From JBNFVY01 sp049943335 (lineage in GTDB: Bacteria > Pseudomonadota > Alphaproteobacteria > Rhodobacterales > Rhodobacteraceae): DNA of 64,000 bases. A program made the translations under genes and the position numbers. Shown piece after piece: positions 24,146 through 32,585 of the stretch; position 1 is the first letter of the stretch, and the number at the start of each line of letters is the position of its first letter. The notes under the pieces were generated by a model. That model saw only the letters and a program-made list of their open reading frames with translations. It was not told the origin of the DNA and ran no database searches. The stretch lies in assembly GCF_049943335.1 (NCBI RefSeq), contig NZ_JBNFVY010000008.1, positions 43,572 to 107,571 on the forward strand. Reading direction: 5' to 3'.

Positions 24146-25398
24146 ATTGGTTGAAAAGCATTCGGGGTCTGGGTTTCGCAGGTTGCGCGGCGTTTTCAAT
24201 CGCATCGCAAGCTTTGGCGCAAGTGGTGCCAGTCAAGGTTGGGTGTCTTTATCCCCTGACCGGGCCCGCTGGGCTTTATGGGCGTGACAGCTCTGTCGCG
24301 ATTCAAATGGCCCTGGATCATATCAGATCTCAGGGCTCTGCAGGCGATCCAGAGCTGGACGTGACAATTGAAGACACGCGGTCGAAGTCCTTGCGATCTG
24401 AAAAAATGGCGCGTCGCTTCATCGAAGAAGAAAAGGTTGATTTCCTATGTGGCGTTGTGAGTTCAAGCGTCGCGCGGGCGGTTTCCGCCGAGGCATTCAA
24501 GCACGAGACCTTCTTTATCGGAACCGACCACGCATCCCCTAACCTGACAACCGAAGCACTGCACTCCTATTACTTTCGCATGAGCAACGGGACCCGGCAG
24601 TCGATGCTCGCTGGTGCCAAATACATTCGTGAAAGTTATCAAAATCCGGATGAACCTCTATCCATTGCCTTCATCGGGCCCGACTACGAATACGGCTATC
24701 AAGCCTGGGATGATCTCAGAGAATTCTTGCGGCAGGAGGGCGTGGATTTTGAAATCGCTGGCGAGTATTGGCCTCGCCTGTTTGAAACCGACTACTCACT
24801 TTACCTACAACAGCTTTCAGATTCCCCCGCCGATATAGTTGTGAACGGCCACTGGGGGTTGGATCTGGTGACCTTCGTGAAACAAGCGCGCCTGAGCAAC
24901 CTTTTCGAACGCACCCAGTTCATGAATTTTGATGCGGGGGGCAATTTTGAAATTTTGGCCGAACTGGGCAATGATATGCCCCTTGGTCTGGTTCTGTCGG
25001 CTCGACATCACGTCAATTGGCCCCCGACGAACGCCAATCACACTTTTGTCGAAGAGTTCTACGACATAGCCGGCCGCTATCCCAGCTACGCCGCGCAGGG
25101 GGCCTATGCGGGTATTTTGGCCATTGCAGAGGCCGTAAAAGTTGCAGGCGGCATGTCTGACAAACAGGCCGTTCGCACCGCACTTGAAAACCTGTCTTTG
25201 TCTCTGCCCGAAGACCCGCAAGGCTTTCGGTCAACCATGGATCCGACGTCACACCAACTCTTGCAAGTGCAGGCAATTGGGAAAACAGTTTTCAACAATA
25301 CTCATGTGCCTGCAACTGTCCTTCTAGGTGAATGGTCGATCTACTATCCACCGGAAACCTGGCCGTCGCTTGACAGCGATCCCGGCTCCGCGCGGTGA
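24142..25398 (+). CDS. Liv/Urt-type periplasmic binding protein coupled to the two-component system
   Basis: A 418-residue exported type I periplasmic-binding protein (signal LGFAGCAAFSIASQALAQ; VKVGCLYPLTGPAGLYGRDS at the start of the mature form). Internal motifs such as FIGPDYEYGYQAWDDL and NFDAGGNFEILAELG are those of amide/urea or aromatic-acid binding proteins. No permease or ATPase follows; instead the gene overlaps the response regulator by 4 bases. The separate transport operon on the other strand has its own binding protein. This suggests that it presents ligand to the kinase and not to a transporter, which is inference from gene order. Confidence 0.85.
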   Translation: MNWLKSIRGLGFAGCAAFSIASQALAQVVPVKVGCLYPLTGPAGLYGRDSSVAIQMALDHIRSQGSAGDPELDVTIEDTRSKSLRSEKMARRFIEEEKVDFLCGVVSSSVARAVSAEAFKHETFFIGTDHASPNLTTEALHSYYFRMSNGTRQSMLAGAKYIRESYQNPDEPLSIAFIGPDYEYGYQAWDDLREFLRQEGVDFEIAGEYWPRLFETDYSLYLQQLSDSPADIVVNGHWGLDLVTFVKQARLSNLFERTQFMNFDAGGNFEILAELGNDMPLGLVLSARHHVNWPPTNANHTFVEEFYDIAGRYPSYAAQGAYAGILAIAEAVKVAGGMSDKQAVRTALENLSLSLPEDPQGFRSTMDPTSHQLLQVQAIGKTVFNNTHVPATVLLGEWSIYYPPETWPSLDSDPGSAR

Positions 25399-25607
25399 AA
25401 GCTCCGCGCGTCGCGGCAATTGCGCAATCTGCGCGGTGTGGCGCAAATAACCTGCGGACTTCGTGAGAGTGCAGGGCACGGACTCTACGCAAGGATAGCC
25501 AAGCAACAAACCAATGCAATCCAGCTTTTGTGGGCGACACATTCCGCCGACAGGGAGCCGTCGCCTAAAGCGGCAACACGTTCACGACTGCATGCCTCAG
25601 AATGGGC

Positions 25608-27092
25608 TCATATACCCCCCAGGCAGACGTATTTCATCTCTAGGTAATCATCGATACCGTACTTTGATCCTTCACGACCTTGCCCTGACTGCTTTACCCC
25701 GCCAAAGGGGGCTACCTCGGTAGAAATCAGACCAGTGTTCACACCAACCATTCCGTATTCAAGCGCTTCCGCGACTTTCCAGACCCTCGAAAGATCGTTG
25801 GCGTAAAAGTAGGACGCGAGGCCAAAGATGGTGTCATTCGCTTGCTCAATAACGTCCTCGACACTCGCAAATTTGAACAGCGGGGCAACGGGTCCGAACG
25901 TCTCGTCGGATGCTATCAGCATGTCGCGGGTCACATCCTTGAGGATCGTTGGTTCAAAGAACGTACCGCCCAGTTCATGCGCCTTGCCGCCAGTCACAAT
26001 CGACGCGCCTTTGGACGTGGCATCCTTGATGTGCTCTTTGACTTTCGCAACCGCCTCAGTGCTGATGAGCGGGCCAGCCACGACTCCGTCCGTGAACCCA
26101 TCGCCGACCTTCATGGCGTCCACGGCTGCTTTCAGTTTTTCAGCGAACGCTTCATAGACGCCGCTTTGAACGTAGATACGGTTCGCGCAGACGCAGGTTT
26201 GACCGTTGTTGCGATATTTTGAGATCATTGCCCCTTCAACGGCAGCATCCAGATCCGCGTCATCGAACACAATGAACGGTGCGTTGCCGCCAAGTTCCAT
26301 CGAGGTCTTCATCACCTGATCCGCCGATTGCTTCATCAGGATGCGACCGACTTCGGTCGAGCCGGTGAAGGTGAGTTTACGGACCTTTGCGTTTTCGCAA
26401 AACTCTTTCCCGATGATTGAAGATTGCTTGCTGGTCACGACTGAAAAGAGCCCTTTGGGAAGTCCTGCTTGCTCGGCAAGATACGCCATGGCCAGTGCCG
26501 AAAGGGGCGTTTCGGCCGCCGGCTTCGCGACGAAAGCGCAGCCGACCGCAAGCGCCGGCCCAACCTTTCTGGCAATCATGGCATTCGGGAAATTCCAGGG
26601 CGTAATCGATGCAACGACACCGACAGGTTGCTTGAGCACCATGATCCTTTTGTCAGGTTGGTGCCCGGGAATGATGTCGCCGTAGACGCGCTTGGCTTCT
26701 TCTGCAAACCATTCGATGAAACTTGCGCCATACAGGATTTCACCTTTGGCCTCGGCCAGGGGTTTTCCCATTTCGGCACACAGGATTGCACCTAGATCGT
26801 CGACATTGGCGACCATGAGATCATACCACTTGCGCAGAACGCTGGCGCGGTCTTTCCCGGTTTTGCCTGCCCAGTCTTTCTGCGCAACATAGGCTGCGTC
26901 AATTGCCGCCCGTGTCTCGTCTATGCCCATGTCCGGCAACACCGCGATCACGTCTCGCGTCGACGGGTTTAGGACCTCAAAGGTATCGCCGGTGGAAGAC
27001 TCGGCCTGCCATTCGCCGCCGATATAGGCGCCTTTCAGCAGAAGGCTCTTGTTGCTCAACCGTTGCTCCAGAGTTTCTAGAAATTCAGTCAT
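25608..27092 (-). CDS. gabD: succinate-semialdehyde-type aldehyde dehydrogenase
   Basis: A 494-residue NAD(P)-dependent aldehyde dehydrogenase closest to GabD. Diagnostic pieces include FIEWFAEEAKRVYGDIIPG, TPWNFPNAMIARK, the catalytic Glu in MELGGNAPFIVF, the catalytic Cys in NNGQTCVCANR and the C-terminal EMKYVCLGG. GabD oxidises succinate semialdehyde to succinate; closely related enzymes use glutarate or malonate semialdehyde. It is the last gene of the minus-strand transport/oxidation operon, after an Fe-dependent alcohol dehydrogenase that could make its substrate. A 360-bp gap separates the two. Confidence 0.88.
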   Translation of the reverse strand: MTEFLETLEQRLSNKSLLLKGAYIGGEWQAESSTGDTFEVLNPSTRDVIAVLPDMGIDETRAAIDAAYVAQKDWAGKTGKDRASVLRKWYDLMVANVDDLGAILCAEMGKPLAEAKGEILYGASFIEWFAEEAKRVYGDIIPGHQPDKRIMVLKQPVGVVASITPWNFPNAMIARKVGPALAVGCAFVAKPAAETPLSALAMAYLAEQAGLPKGLFSVVTSKQSSIIGKEFCENAKVRKLTFTGSTEVGRILMKQSADQVMKTSMELGGNAPFIVFDDADLDAAVEGAMISKYRNNGQTCVCANRIYVQSGVYEAFAEKLKAAVDAMKVGDGFTDGVVAGPLISTEAVAKVKEHIKDATSKGASIVTGGKAHELGGTFFEPTILKDVTRDMLIASDETFGPVAPLFKFASVEDVIEQANDTIFGLASYFYANDLSRVWKVAEALEYGMVGVNTGLISTEVAPFGGVKQSGQGREGSKYGIDDYLEMKYVCLGGI

Positions 27093-27451
27093 CTTTCTGC
27101 ATCCCGCTTTCCTGTATCCCAGCCAGCCGCCGGGCGTTTCCTTACTTGTCCCAAAATGTTGGCACGACGCGCGGCCTGGGTTCGGTGTACTTTTGTCGGA
27201 CCTGACCTGTGCCCAGACCCGGCAACGGATCCGACGGGATTTTTCCGAAGGTCATGGTTTCGATAAGTCTCAGGATACGCATACTGTCTTTGAACTCGAC
27301 GTTGTCTCATCCCACAAGGACCCGCCGGTCCAGTGCACCAGTCCCGTCTGCCGCTGACACTGTGCCCGAAGGTTATCGCTTTCGTGTAATCCCAGGTTTG
27401 CGGATCGACGTGTAGCGATTGGTTGTCCAACATTTCGCGATCCGCGTTCCC
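27093..27451. other. gap between alcohol and aldehyde dehydrogenase genes
   Basis: About 360 bp without a convincing gene. On the minus strand a 46-codon frame (27142-27282, ending VVPTFWDK) has fairly natural residue use, with further coding-like sequence beyond an in-frame TGA upstream. It may be the remnant of a lost gene in the operon. I recognise no family. Confidence 0.3.
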
Positions 27452-28609
27452 TTAATATGCCGCTTGATAGATCGCCAAAGCATCTTCGCGTGTGACCTCA
27501 CGGGGGTTGTTTACCAACAGCCGGGTCTGGTTCATCGCATCATCGGCGAGCTTGGGAAGCACGTCTTCGGGGATGTCCATCTCGCGCAGAGACTGTTGCA
27601 AACCGCAGGCCTCAGAGAGCTTTTGAAGCTCGTCACAGAACGCGAGCGCCCGACCTTGTTCGCCAACCTCGGCAAGTTTGGGGAATGCATAAGGTGCGAT
27701 GGCCGCATAGGGTTCGGGATTGGTTTCAGCGTTGAAACGAAGCACATGCGGCAAGACCAGCGCGTTTGATAATCCGTGTGGAATGTGGAAATGACCGCCC
27801 AACGGGTAGGCAAGGGCATGCACAGCGGCGACAGGAGAGTTCGCGAATGCCTGTCCAGCAAGCAAGGATCCCAACAGCATTGCCGAGCGCGTTTCCAGGT
27901 CAGAGCCATCTTGGACGGCACTCAACAAAGATGAGCCCATAAGCCCAAGCGCTTTTTCCGCAAGCATGCGTGAGATCGGATTGTTGTTTTCACTGGTTGA
28001 TGCGTAGGATTCGATTGCGTGCACCATGGCGTCAATGCCGGTGGCTGCAGTGATATGGGAGGGCAATCCCAGCGTCAGTTCTGGATCAAGTAAAGCGATA
28101 TCAGGAATGATGACCGGTGACACGACCCCCATTTTTTCATTGGTGCCGGTGGTGACGATGGAAATCGGCGTAACTTCTGACCCAGTGCCCGACGTCGTCG
28201 GAATAAGGATGAGCGGAAGACGCGGCCCCTTCGCGTTGCCGACACCAAAAGCGTCCTTGAGGGTTTCCGTCCCAGGCGCCAACAACGCCGCCAGTTTCGC
28301 CACATCCAGTGAAGAGCCGCCCCCAAGGCCAATGACACCATACGAACCATGCTCGATGGCCGCTTCGGCACAGAGCATGACCACTTTTTCCGGTGGGTCT
28401 GCCTGCACATCCTGAAACAATCTCACCTCAACGCCGGAAGACTTTAGCGCGGCAAGTGCTTTGTCGACGATGCCCGTTGCCACCATGCCTGGATCTGTAA
28501 CCAGCAGAACGCGCGTACCAATGGTTTCTTTGACCATTTCGCCAAGCTGCGAAATCAATCCAGCACCAAATCTGACACTGGCTGCGGTGCTAAAGGTAAA
28601 TGGGTTCAT
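27452..28609 (-). CDS. iron-containing (group III) alcohol dehydrogenase
   Basis: A 385-residue Fe-dependent alcohol dehydrogenase (start at 28609, preceded by AGAGAGG; the open frame extends further upstream without homology). The NAD-binding motif GLGGGSSLDVAK and the metal ligands are present: Asp and His in GIDAMVHAIE, and two His in HALAYPLGGHFHIPHG. The family includes 4-hydroxybutyrate, lactaldehyde and 1,3-propanediol dehydrogenases. Next to a GabD-type enzyme, oxidation of an omega-hydroxy acid to its semialdehyde is the most economical reading; the substrate is inferred. Confidence 0.9.
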   Translation of the reverse strand: MNPFTFSTAASVRFGAGLISQLGEMVKETIGTRVLLVTDPGMVATGIVDKALAALKSSGVEVRLFQDVQADPPEKVVMLCAEAAIEHGSYGVIGLGGGSSLDVAKLAALLAPGTETLKDAFGVGNAKGPRLPLILIPTTSGTGSEVTPISIVTTGTNEKMGVVSPVIIPDIALLDPELTLGLPSHITAATGIDAMVHAIESYASTSENNNPISRMLAEKALGLMGSSLLSAVQDGSDLETRSAMLLGSLLAGQAFANSPVAAVHALAYPLGGHFHIPHGLSNALVLPHVLRFNAETNPEPYAAIAPYAFPKLAEVGEQGRALAFCDELQKLSEACGLQQSLREMDIPEDVLPKLADDAMNQTRLLVNNPREVTREDALAIYQAAY

Positions 28610-28632
28610 TGGAGGGCCTCTCTTTTTCGATC

Positions 28633-28989
28633 TTATTCGAATATCCGTGTGGTTGTTTTCGTGGGTGCCGCAGATGGCGAAATCGCGCGGCCAAACCCGG
28701 GCATCATAGCCCCCCAATAGGGGAAGACGTCTGCAGAGCTCCCGCCGCTACCGGTTTGAATGTCGCCCACATCAACCGCCTCGGTAGCGGAATGCGAAAC
28801 GGCGTGGCGATCGATCAATCGGAGAAGCTTCGGCCGCAACGGGTGCAGTTCTGAAGTGCGCAAGTTTGGCGCAACTGGCGAGAGCTTGGGAAACTCTATA
28901 ATCGGCAGCGTCTTTGTTCCCCTCACGATGTCATCACAACTGGTCATCTCAACCGATTTCCCACTCATCCAAACCTGATCGTCTGACAT
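28633..28989 (-). CDS. hypothetical small protein in the transport/oxidation operon
   Basis: A 118-residue open frame with a strong ribosome site (AAGGGGGG, 7 bases before the ATG). It ends 23 bases before the alcohol dehydrogenase start and begins 111 bases after livF, so its position argues for a real gene. There is no signal peptide or membrane segment; the protein is rich in Ser, Thr and Pro, with a glycine patch (IQTGSGGSSADVF). I recognise no domain. It could also be the tail of a decayed gene that recruited a start. Confidence 0.45.
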   Translation of the reverse strand: MSDDQVWMSGKSVEMTSCDDIVRGTKTLPIIEFPKLSPVAPNLRTSELHPLRPKLLRLIDRHAVSHSATEAVDVGDIQTGSGGSSADVFPYWGAMMPGFGRAISPSAAPTKTTTRIFE

Positions 28990-29100
28990 GTTGACGCCCC
29001 CCTTGATCGAGCCTTTCGGAAAACTCCGAAATCGATGGCTTCTGTTTCACTGCGCCCCGGTTGGTTCATGTATGTGAGCGTTCTGACAGTGTGTTGGCGG

Positions 29101-29760
29101 CTAGGCCGCTTCAGTGTTGGTCATCAGGCTGATCTGACCGCGTTCGATCGAATAGACCTTGTCGACCACCTTTTGCGAATGCGTGTAATCTGACTCGGAC
29201 ACCAGGACTGTGAGATGTTCAGACCTGAGATTTCCGATCACTTCCATCAGACGCGCCGCAAGTGCCGGCGCGACACCTTCGAAGGGTTCATCAAGCAGAA
29301 GAAGGTTGGAACCGGCGACCAATGCACGCGCCAAAGCGACCAGTTTTTGCTGACCGCCACTGAGGGTAAGCGCCTTTCGATCGGCAAACCGGCCAATTTC
29401 TGGCATCAGTTCATAGACCCATTTCAATCGGGCAGTATCGGTGTTTTTGGTGGCCCAGAGGGAAACCAGGATGTTCTCTTCGACCGTGAAATGCGGGACA
29501 AGCCGGCGATCTTCTGGAAGATACCCGATACCCAAGGCCGCCCGCTCATGCGCTTTGGCCGTGTGCAGATCGACATGATTGAACCGAATGCTGCCCTTCT
29601 CGACAGGCAGGATCCCCATGATGGAGCGCATCAGTGTGGTCTTGCCGGCCCCATTTCGCCCGACCAGACCGCATGTCGTTCCCGTTTCGATTTCCAAGCT
29701 CACATCCCGAAGTATGGGCACGCGTTGGATGGATAGGCTGATGTTATCGATTGCCAGCAT
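29101..29760 (-). CDS. livF: LivF-type ABC ATPase (second transporter)
   Basis: A 219-residue ATPase, about 15 residues shorter than usual. Walker A GRNGAGKTT, the LivF motif GIGYLPEDRRLVPHFTVEENI, signature LSGGQQKLVALARAL and Walker B LLLLDEPFEGVAP are intact. The H-loop region reads VLVSESDYTHS, so the usual 'VEQN/VEHD' stretch is replaced and no histidine is at the expected place; this may affect hydrolysis and is worth noting. It follows livG with overlapping stop/start (TGATG). Confidence 0.9.
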   Translation of the reverse strand: MLAIDNISLSIQRVPILRDVSLEIETGTTCGLVGRNGAGKTTLMRSIMGILPVEKGSIRFNHVDLHTAKAHERAALGIGYLPEDRRLVPHFTVEENILVSLWATKNTDTARLKWVYELMPEIGRFADRKALTLSGGQQKLVALARALVAGSNLLLLDEPFEGVAPALAARLMEVIGNLRSEHLTVLVSESDYTHSQKVVDKVYSIERGQISLMTNTEAA

Positions 29761-30554
29761 CAGTTTGCTCCCGTTGGTTGCTTGTCGTCGGCCGCGTTGC
29801 GGTGGAGTTCACTGCCAATCACGAATTCACGCACCTTCTGGTTCTCCAGGACCTCTGCTGTTGGTCCATCGGCAAGAATGGTGCCCTCATAAAAGGCGAC
29901 GCAGCGGGGCGAAAATTCTTCAACGATTTCCATGTCGTGTTCGATAAAGAGAACGGCCGTTTTGGTGGTCTTCAGCGCATCGATAAGAACACGCATGAAA
30001 TCCATCTTTTCATCCGCGCTGACCCCACTGGTCGGCTCATCAAGAAACAGCAGATCAGGTTCTGAGACGGTTGCCATGGCAATATCCACCAGTTTGCGCA
30101 CGCCTTGGGGTAGGGTCTGGATCTCTTGGTCGGCGTAGCGCTCGATGCTGAACCGTGCGAGCAACTCATGCGCCTCTTTTTCCAGCTGGCTATCGACGGC
30201 AGGTTTGAACAGAACAGGTCTGTCCTGTTTTGCGATCGTCAACGCGATCAGCATGTTTTCGATCACGGGCAACTCAGGAAAGAGCTGCGGAATCTGAAAC
30301 GACCGACAAATACCCAGCTTGGTAATGTCGCGCGTTGGGCGGCCCGTGATGCTCTTGCCGCGATAGATGATATCCCCCGAAGTTGGCTTGAGGTATCCGG
30401 TCACCATGTTGACGAAAGTTGTTTTGCCGGCCCCGTTCGATCCGATGACGCCCATGACTTCGCCGGCCTGGATCGAGATATTGATGTCCTTCGCCGCGTA
30501 CACGGCGCCGAATTTCATCTCGAGGTTTTTGGTTTCAAGAATTGTCGTCATCAC
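29760..30554 (-). CDS. livG: LivG-type ABC ATPase (second transporter)
   Basis: A 264-residue ATPase with Walker A GSNGAGKTT, the LivG motif GICRSFQIPQLFPEL, Walker B LLFLDEPTSGVSA and H-loop LFIEHDMEIV. The signature is divergent (LPQGVRKLVDIAMA, where LSxG is usual). It shares a base with the start of livF and its start adjoins the livM stop. It works with the LivH/LivM permeases encoded just before it. Confidence 0.9.
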   Translation of the reverse strand: MMTTILETKNLEMKFGAVYAAKDINISIQAGEVMGVIGSNGAGKTTFVNMVTGYLKPTSGDIIYRGKSITGRPTRDITKLGICRSFQIPQLFPELPVIENMLIALTIAKQDRPVLFKPAVDSQLEKEAHELLARFSIERYADQEIQTLPQGVRKLVDIAMATVSEPDLLFLDEPTSGVSADEKMDFMRVLIDALKTTKTAVLFIEHDMEIVEEFSPRCVAFYEGTILADGPTAEVLENQKVREFVIGSELHRNAADDKQPTGAN

Positions 30555-31534
30555 TATTCACCCGCGAACGGTGCTGCAGCACCTTCTTGTTTTGTTGCCG
30601 TCTTCTTTCTGGCGATCAGTGACCACAGGCCTTTTGGAAGAAAGATGATTGTGAGCAACATCACCGTGCCCAGGATCATCTGCCAGGTATTCGGAGAGAT
30701 CTCGACGGCGTACACCCGAATGATTTCCAAGAGGAATGTGCCGATCATCGGTGCCGCGATGTTTCCGATACCCGAAAGGATTGAGACAAACACAAATTGA
30801 CCCGAGGTCGTCCAATTCGTCATTTCAGGATCAACATGGCCAAGCGGCAGCGCCCAAAGCACACCGCCAATGGCCGAAACGACCGCAGCCAGAACATAGG
30901 TGATGTGAACGGCCTTGTGAGCTGACGTACCAAGATATTCTACGCGCAATTCGTTTTCGCGGATGGCTTCGTTGATGTAGCCGATCGGGCTTTTCAGAAA
31001 GCGATTCAGCGCAATAGCACAGCCAATCGCGATAATGCACGTCAGCGAATACAGCGTCAGTCGGGCAGTTTCACCGGTTGGGCTCCAGCCAAGATACGAC
31101 GCTGTTGGCAAGTTGAAGCCGTCCGTCGAGCCCAATTCTTCAACGCCCGAAAGCACACCGAACAGGATCATTGAAACCGCCAGCGAAAGCATGGCGAAAA
31201 AGATCTCTCGGTATCGGCGCAACAGAAAGCCGAGCACCGTAGAGAGAACAAGGGCCGCCAGGATGCCAACAACCAACAAAACGAAGAAATCAGTGATGCC
31301 AAAGAATTTGGCCGTCATGCCAGCAGCGTATCCGCCGACACAGAAGTAGAGCCCTTGACCGAATGACACGAGCCCTGCGCGCATCTGGATCATCACACCA
31401 AGCGCAACAAGGCCTGTTCCCAAGGACACGTGCACGTAATTCACCAGCCATTTGGGCAATATGAAAGCGATGCAAATAAGGATAGGTAGGGCCACGAGAA
31501 GCCCGATTTCGGTGCGGTCCAAATTCTTGGTCAT
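30554..31534 (-). CDS. livM: LivM-type ABC permease (second transporter)
   Basis: A 326-residue membrane permease with about eight helices. The LivM motif appears as MRAGLVSFGQGLYFCVGGYAAG, with Gln in place of the usual His of SFGHG. The C-terminal loop is SILSGIGNIAAPMIGTFLLEII. It overlaps livH by 4 bases. Confidence 0.9.
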   Translation of the reverse strand: MTKNLDRTEIGLLVALPILICIAFILPKWLVNYVHVSLGTGLVALGVMIQMRAGLVSFGQGLYFCVGGYAAGMTAKFFGITDFFVLLVVGILAALVLSTVLGFLLRRYREIFFAMLSLAVSMILFGVLSGVEELGSTDGFNLPTASYLGWSPTGETARLTLYSLTCIIAIGCAIALNRFLKSPIGYINEAIRENELRVEYLGTSAHKAVHITYVLAAVVSAIGGVLWALPLGHVDPEMTNWTTSGQFVFVSILSGIGNIAAPMIGTFLLEIIRVYAVEISPNTWQMILGTVMLLTIIFLPKGLWSLIARKKTATKQEGAAAPFAGE

Positions 31535-32427
31535 ATCTTTCTGCTTTCTGCCAGGGCGAACAGGCCATAGGGCTTCACCGCCAAAACTGCAGCCATGACA
31601 AGGTAGATTGAGAACAGTTCAGCAGGCGGGTAGAGGTGGACTGAGGCCGCACGCGCGAAACCCACAATAAGAGCGCCCAGCATTGCGCCGCCGATGGACC
31701 CCATGCCGCCGATCACGATGACAGCAAACGACAGCACGATGATCTCGGCACCAATGCCGGGTGAGACCGAGATTTCGGGGGCAGTGATTGCGCCGCCCAA
31801 GGCCCCCAGCACTGCGCCCAAAACAAATGTAGCGGTGAAGAAGAACGTCACATTGATGCCCAGAGCGCCGCTGATCTCACGGTCTTCAATGACCACAAGA
31901 AGCAACTTGCCGATGCGGGTCTTGTTCAGCGTGTAAAACAGCGCAAGCCCAACGACAATCGCCGTGCCGATAATCAGGAATTTGTAGACCGTGTAAGGAA
32001 TCCCAAACACGTCAATGGTTCCAAAATAGAACGCCGGCTGCCAGGCAACGTAGGAATCCGTGCCCCAAATCAGTTTCGTCACATCTTCGAGGATGAGGAA
32101 AATCGCGTAGGTCACAAGCACCATGAGCACTTCATCACGCCCGTACATGAACCTCAGGATACCGCGTTCGACGACCAGACCCGCGATAACCCCCGCGATT
32201 AGTGCGGCAAGGGGTATAAGCAAAAACGTGAAAGCAACTGTACTGCCAGTCGCGGTGTAGAGCCCGATGGCCCATGCCGATGAATAGGCCCCAAGGGCAT
32301 AGAAACCGCCGTGGGCCATGTTGAGAATGCGCATCACGCCGTAGATCAGCGTCAGCCCCACCGATGACAAGAAAAGCCATGCAGCAAAACCAAGGCCATC
32401 CACTGCTATCGCTACTGCGGAAAGCAT
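31531..32427 (-). CDS. livH: LivH-type ABC permease (second transporter)
   Basis: A 298-residue permease with the LivH motif YGVMRILNMAHGGFYALGAY near the N-terminus and the C-terminal loop FAVIVIGGMGSIGGAMLGALIVG. It forms the membrane channel with the LivM-type partner. A 158-bp gap with a hairpin separates it from the binding-protein gene upstream. Confidence 0.92.
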   Translation of the reverse strand: MLSAVAIAVDGLGFAAWLFLSSVGLTLIYGVMRILNMAHGGFYALGAYSSAWAIGLYTATGSTVAFTFLLIPLAALIAGVIAGLVVERGILRFMYGRDEVLMVLVTYAIFLILEDVTKLIWGTDSYVAWQPAFYFGTIDVFGIPYTVYKFLIIGTAIVVGLALFYTLNKTRIGKLLLVVIEDREISGALGINVTFFFTATFVLGAVLGALGGAITAPEISVSPGIGAEIIVLSFAVIVIGGMGSIGGAMLGALIVGFARAASVHLYPPAELFSIYLVMAAVLAVKPYGLFALAESRKI

Positions 32428-32537
32428 ACGTTACTCCAATCATTGCGGGCCGTTCTGTTCGGCGTACCGGCTTGGCCCCGAAAGAAAGCCTGAACCATCT
32501 AAATCCCAAGTCCGAGCTGGCTCGGCGAATTGGCTTT

Positions 32538-32568
32538 CGGGGCGACAGCACGTTGTGCAGCCGCCCCG
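32538..32568 (-). terminator. nested hairpin between the binding-protein and livH genes
   Basis: A perfect 7-bp stem (CGGGGCG / CGCCCCG) encloses a smaller GCAC/GTGC stem. It lies just downstream of the binding-protein stop and lacks a T-run. As in the other Liv-type operon of this window, it probably moderates read-through or protects the binding-protein mRNA. Confidence 0.5.
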
Positions 32569-32585
32569 ACAGGGTGGTCACTGTG

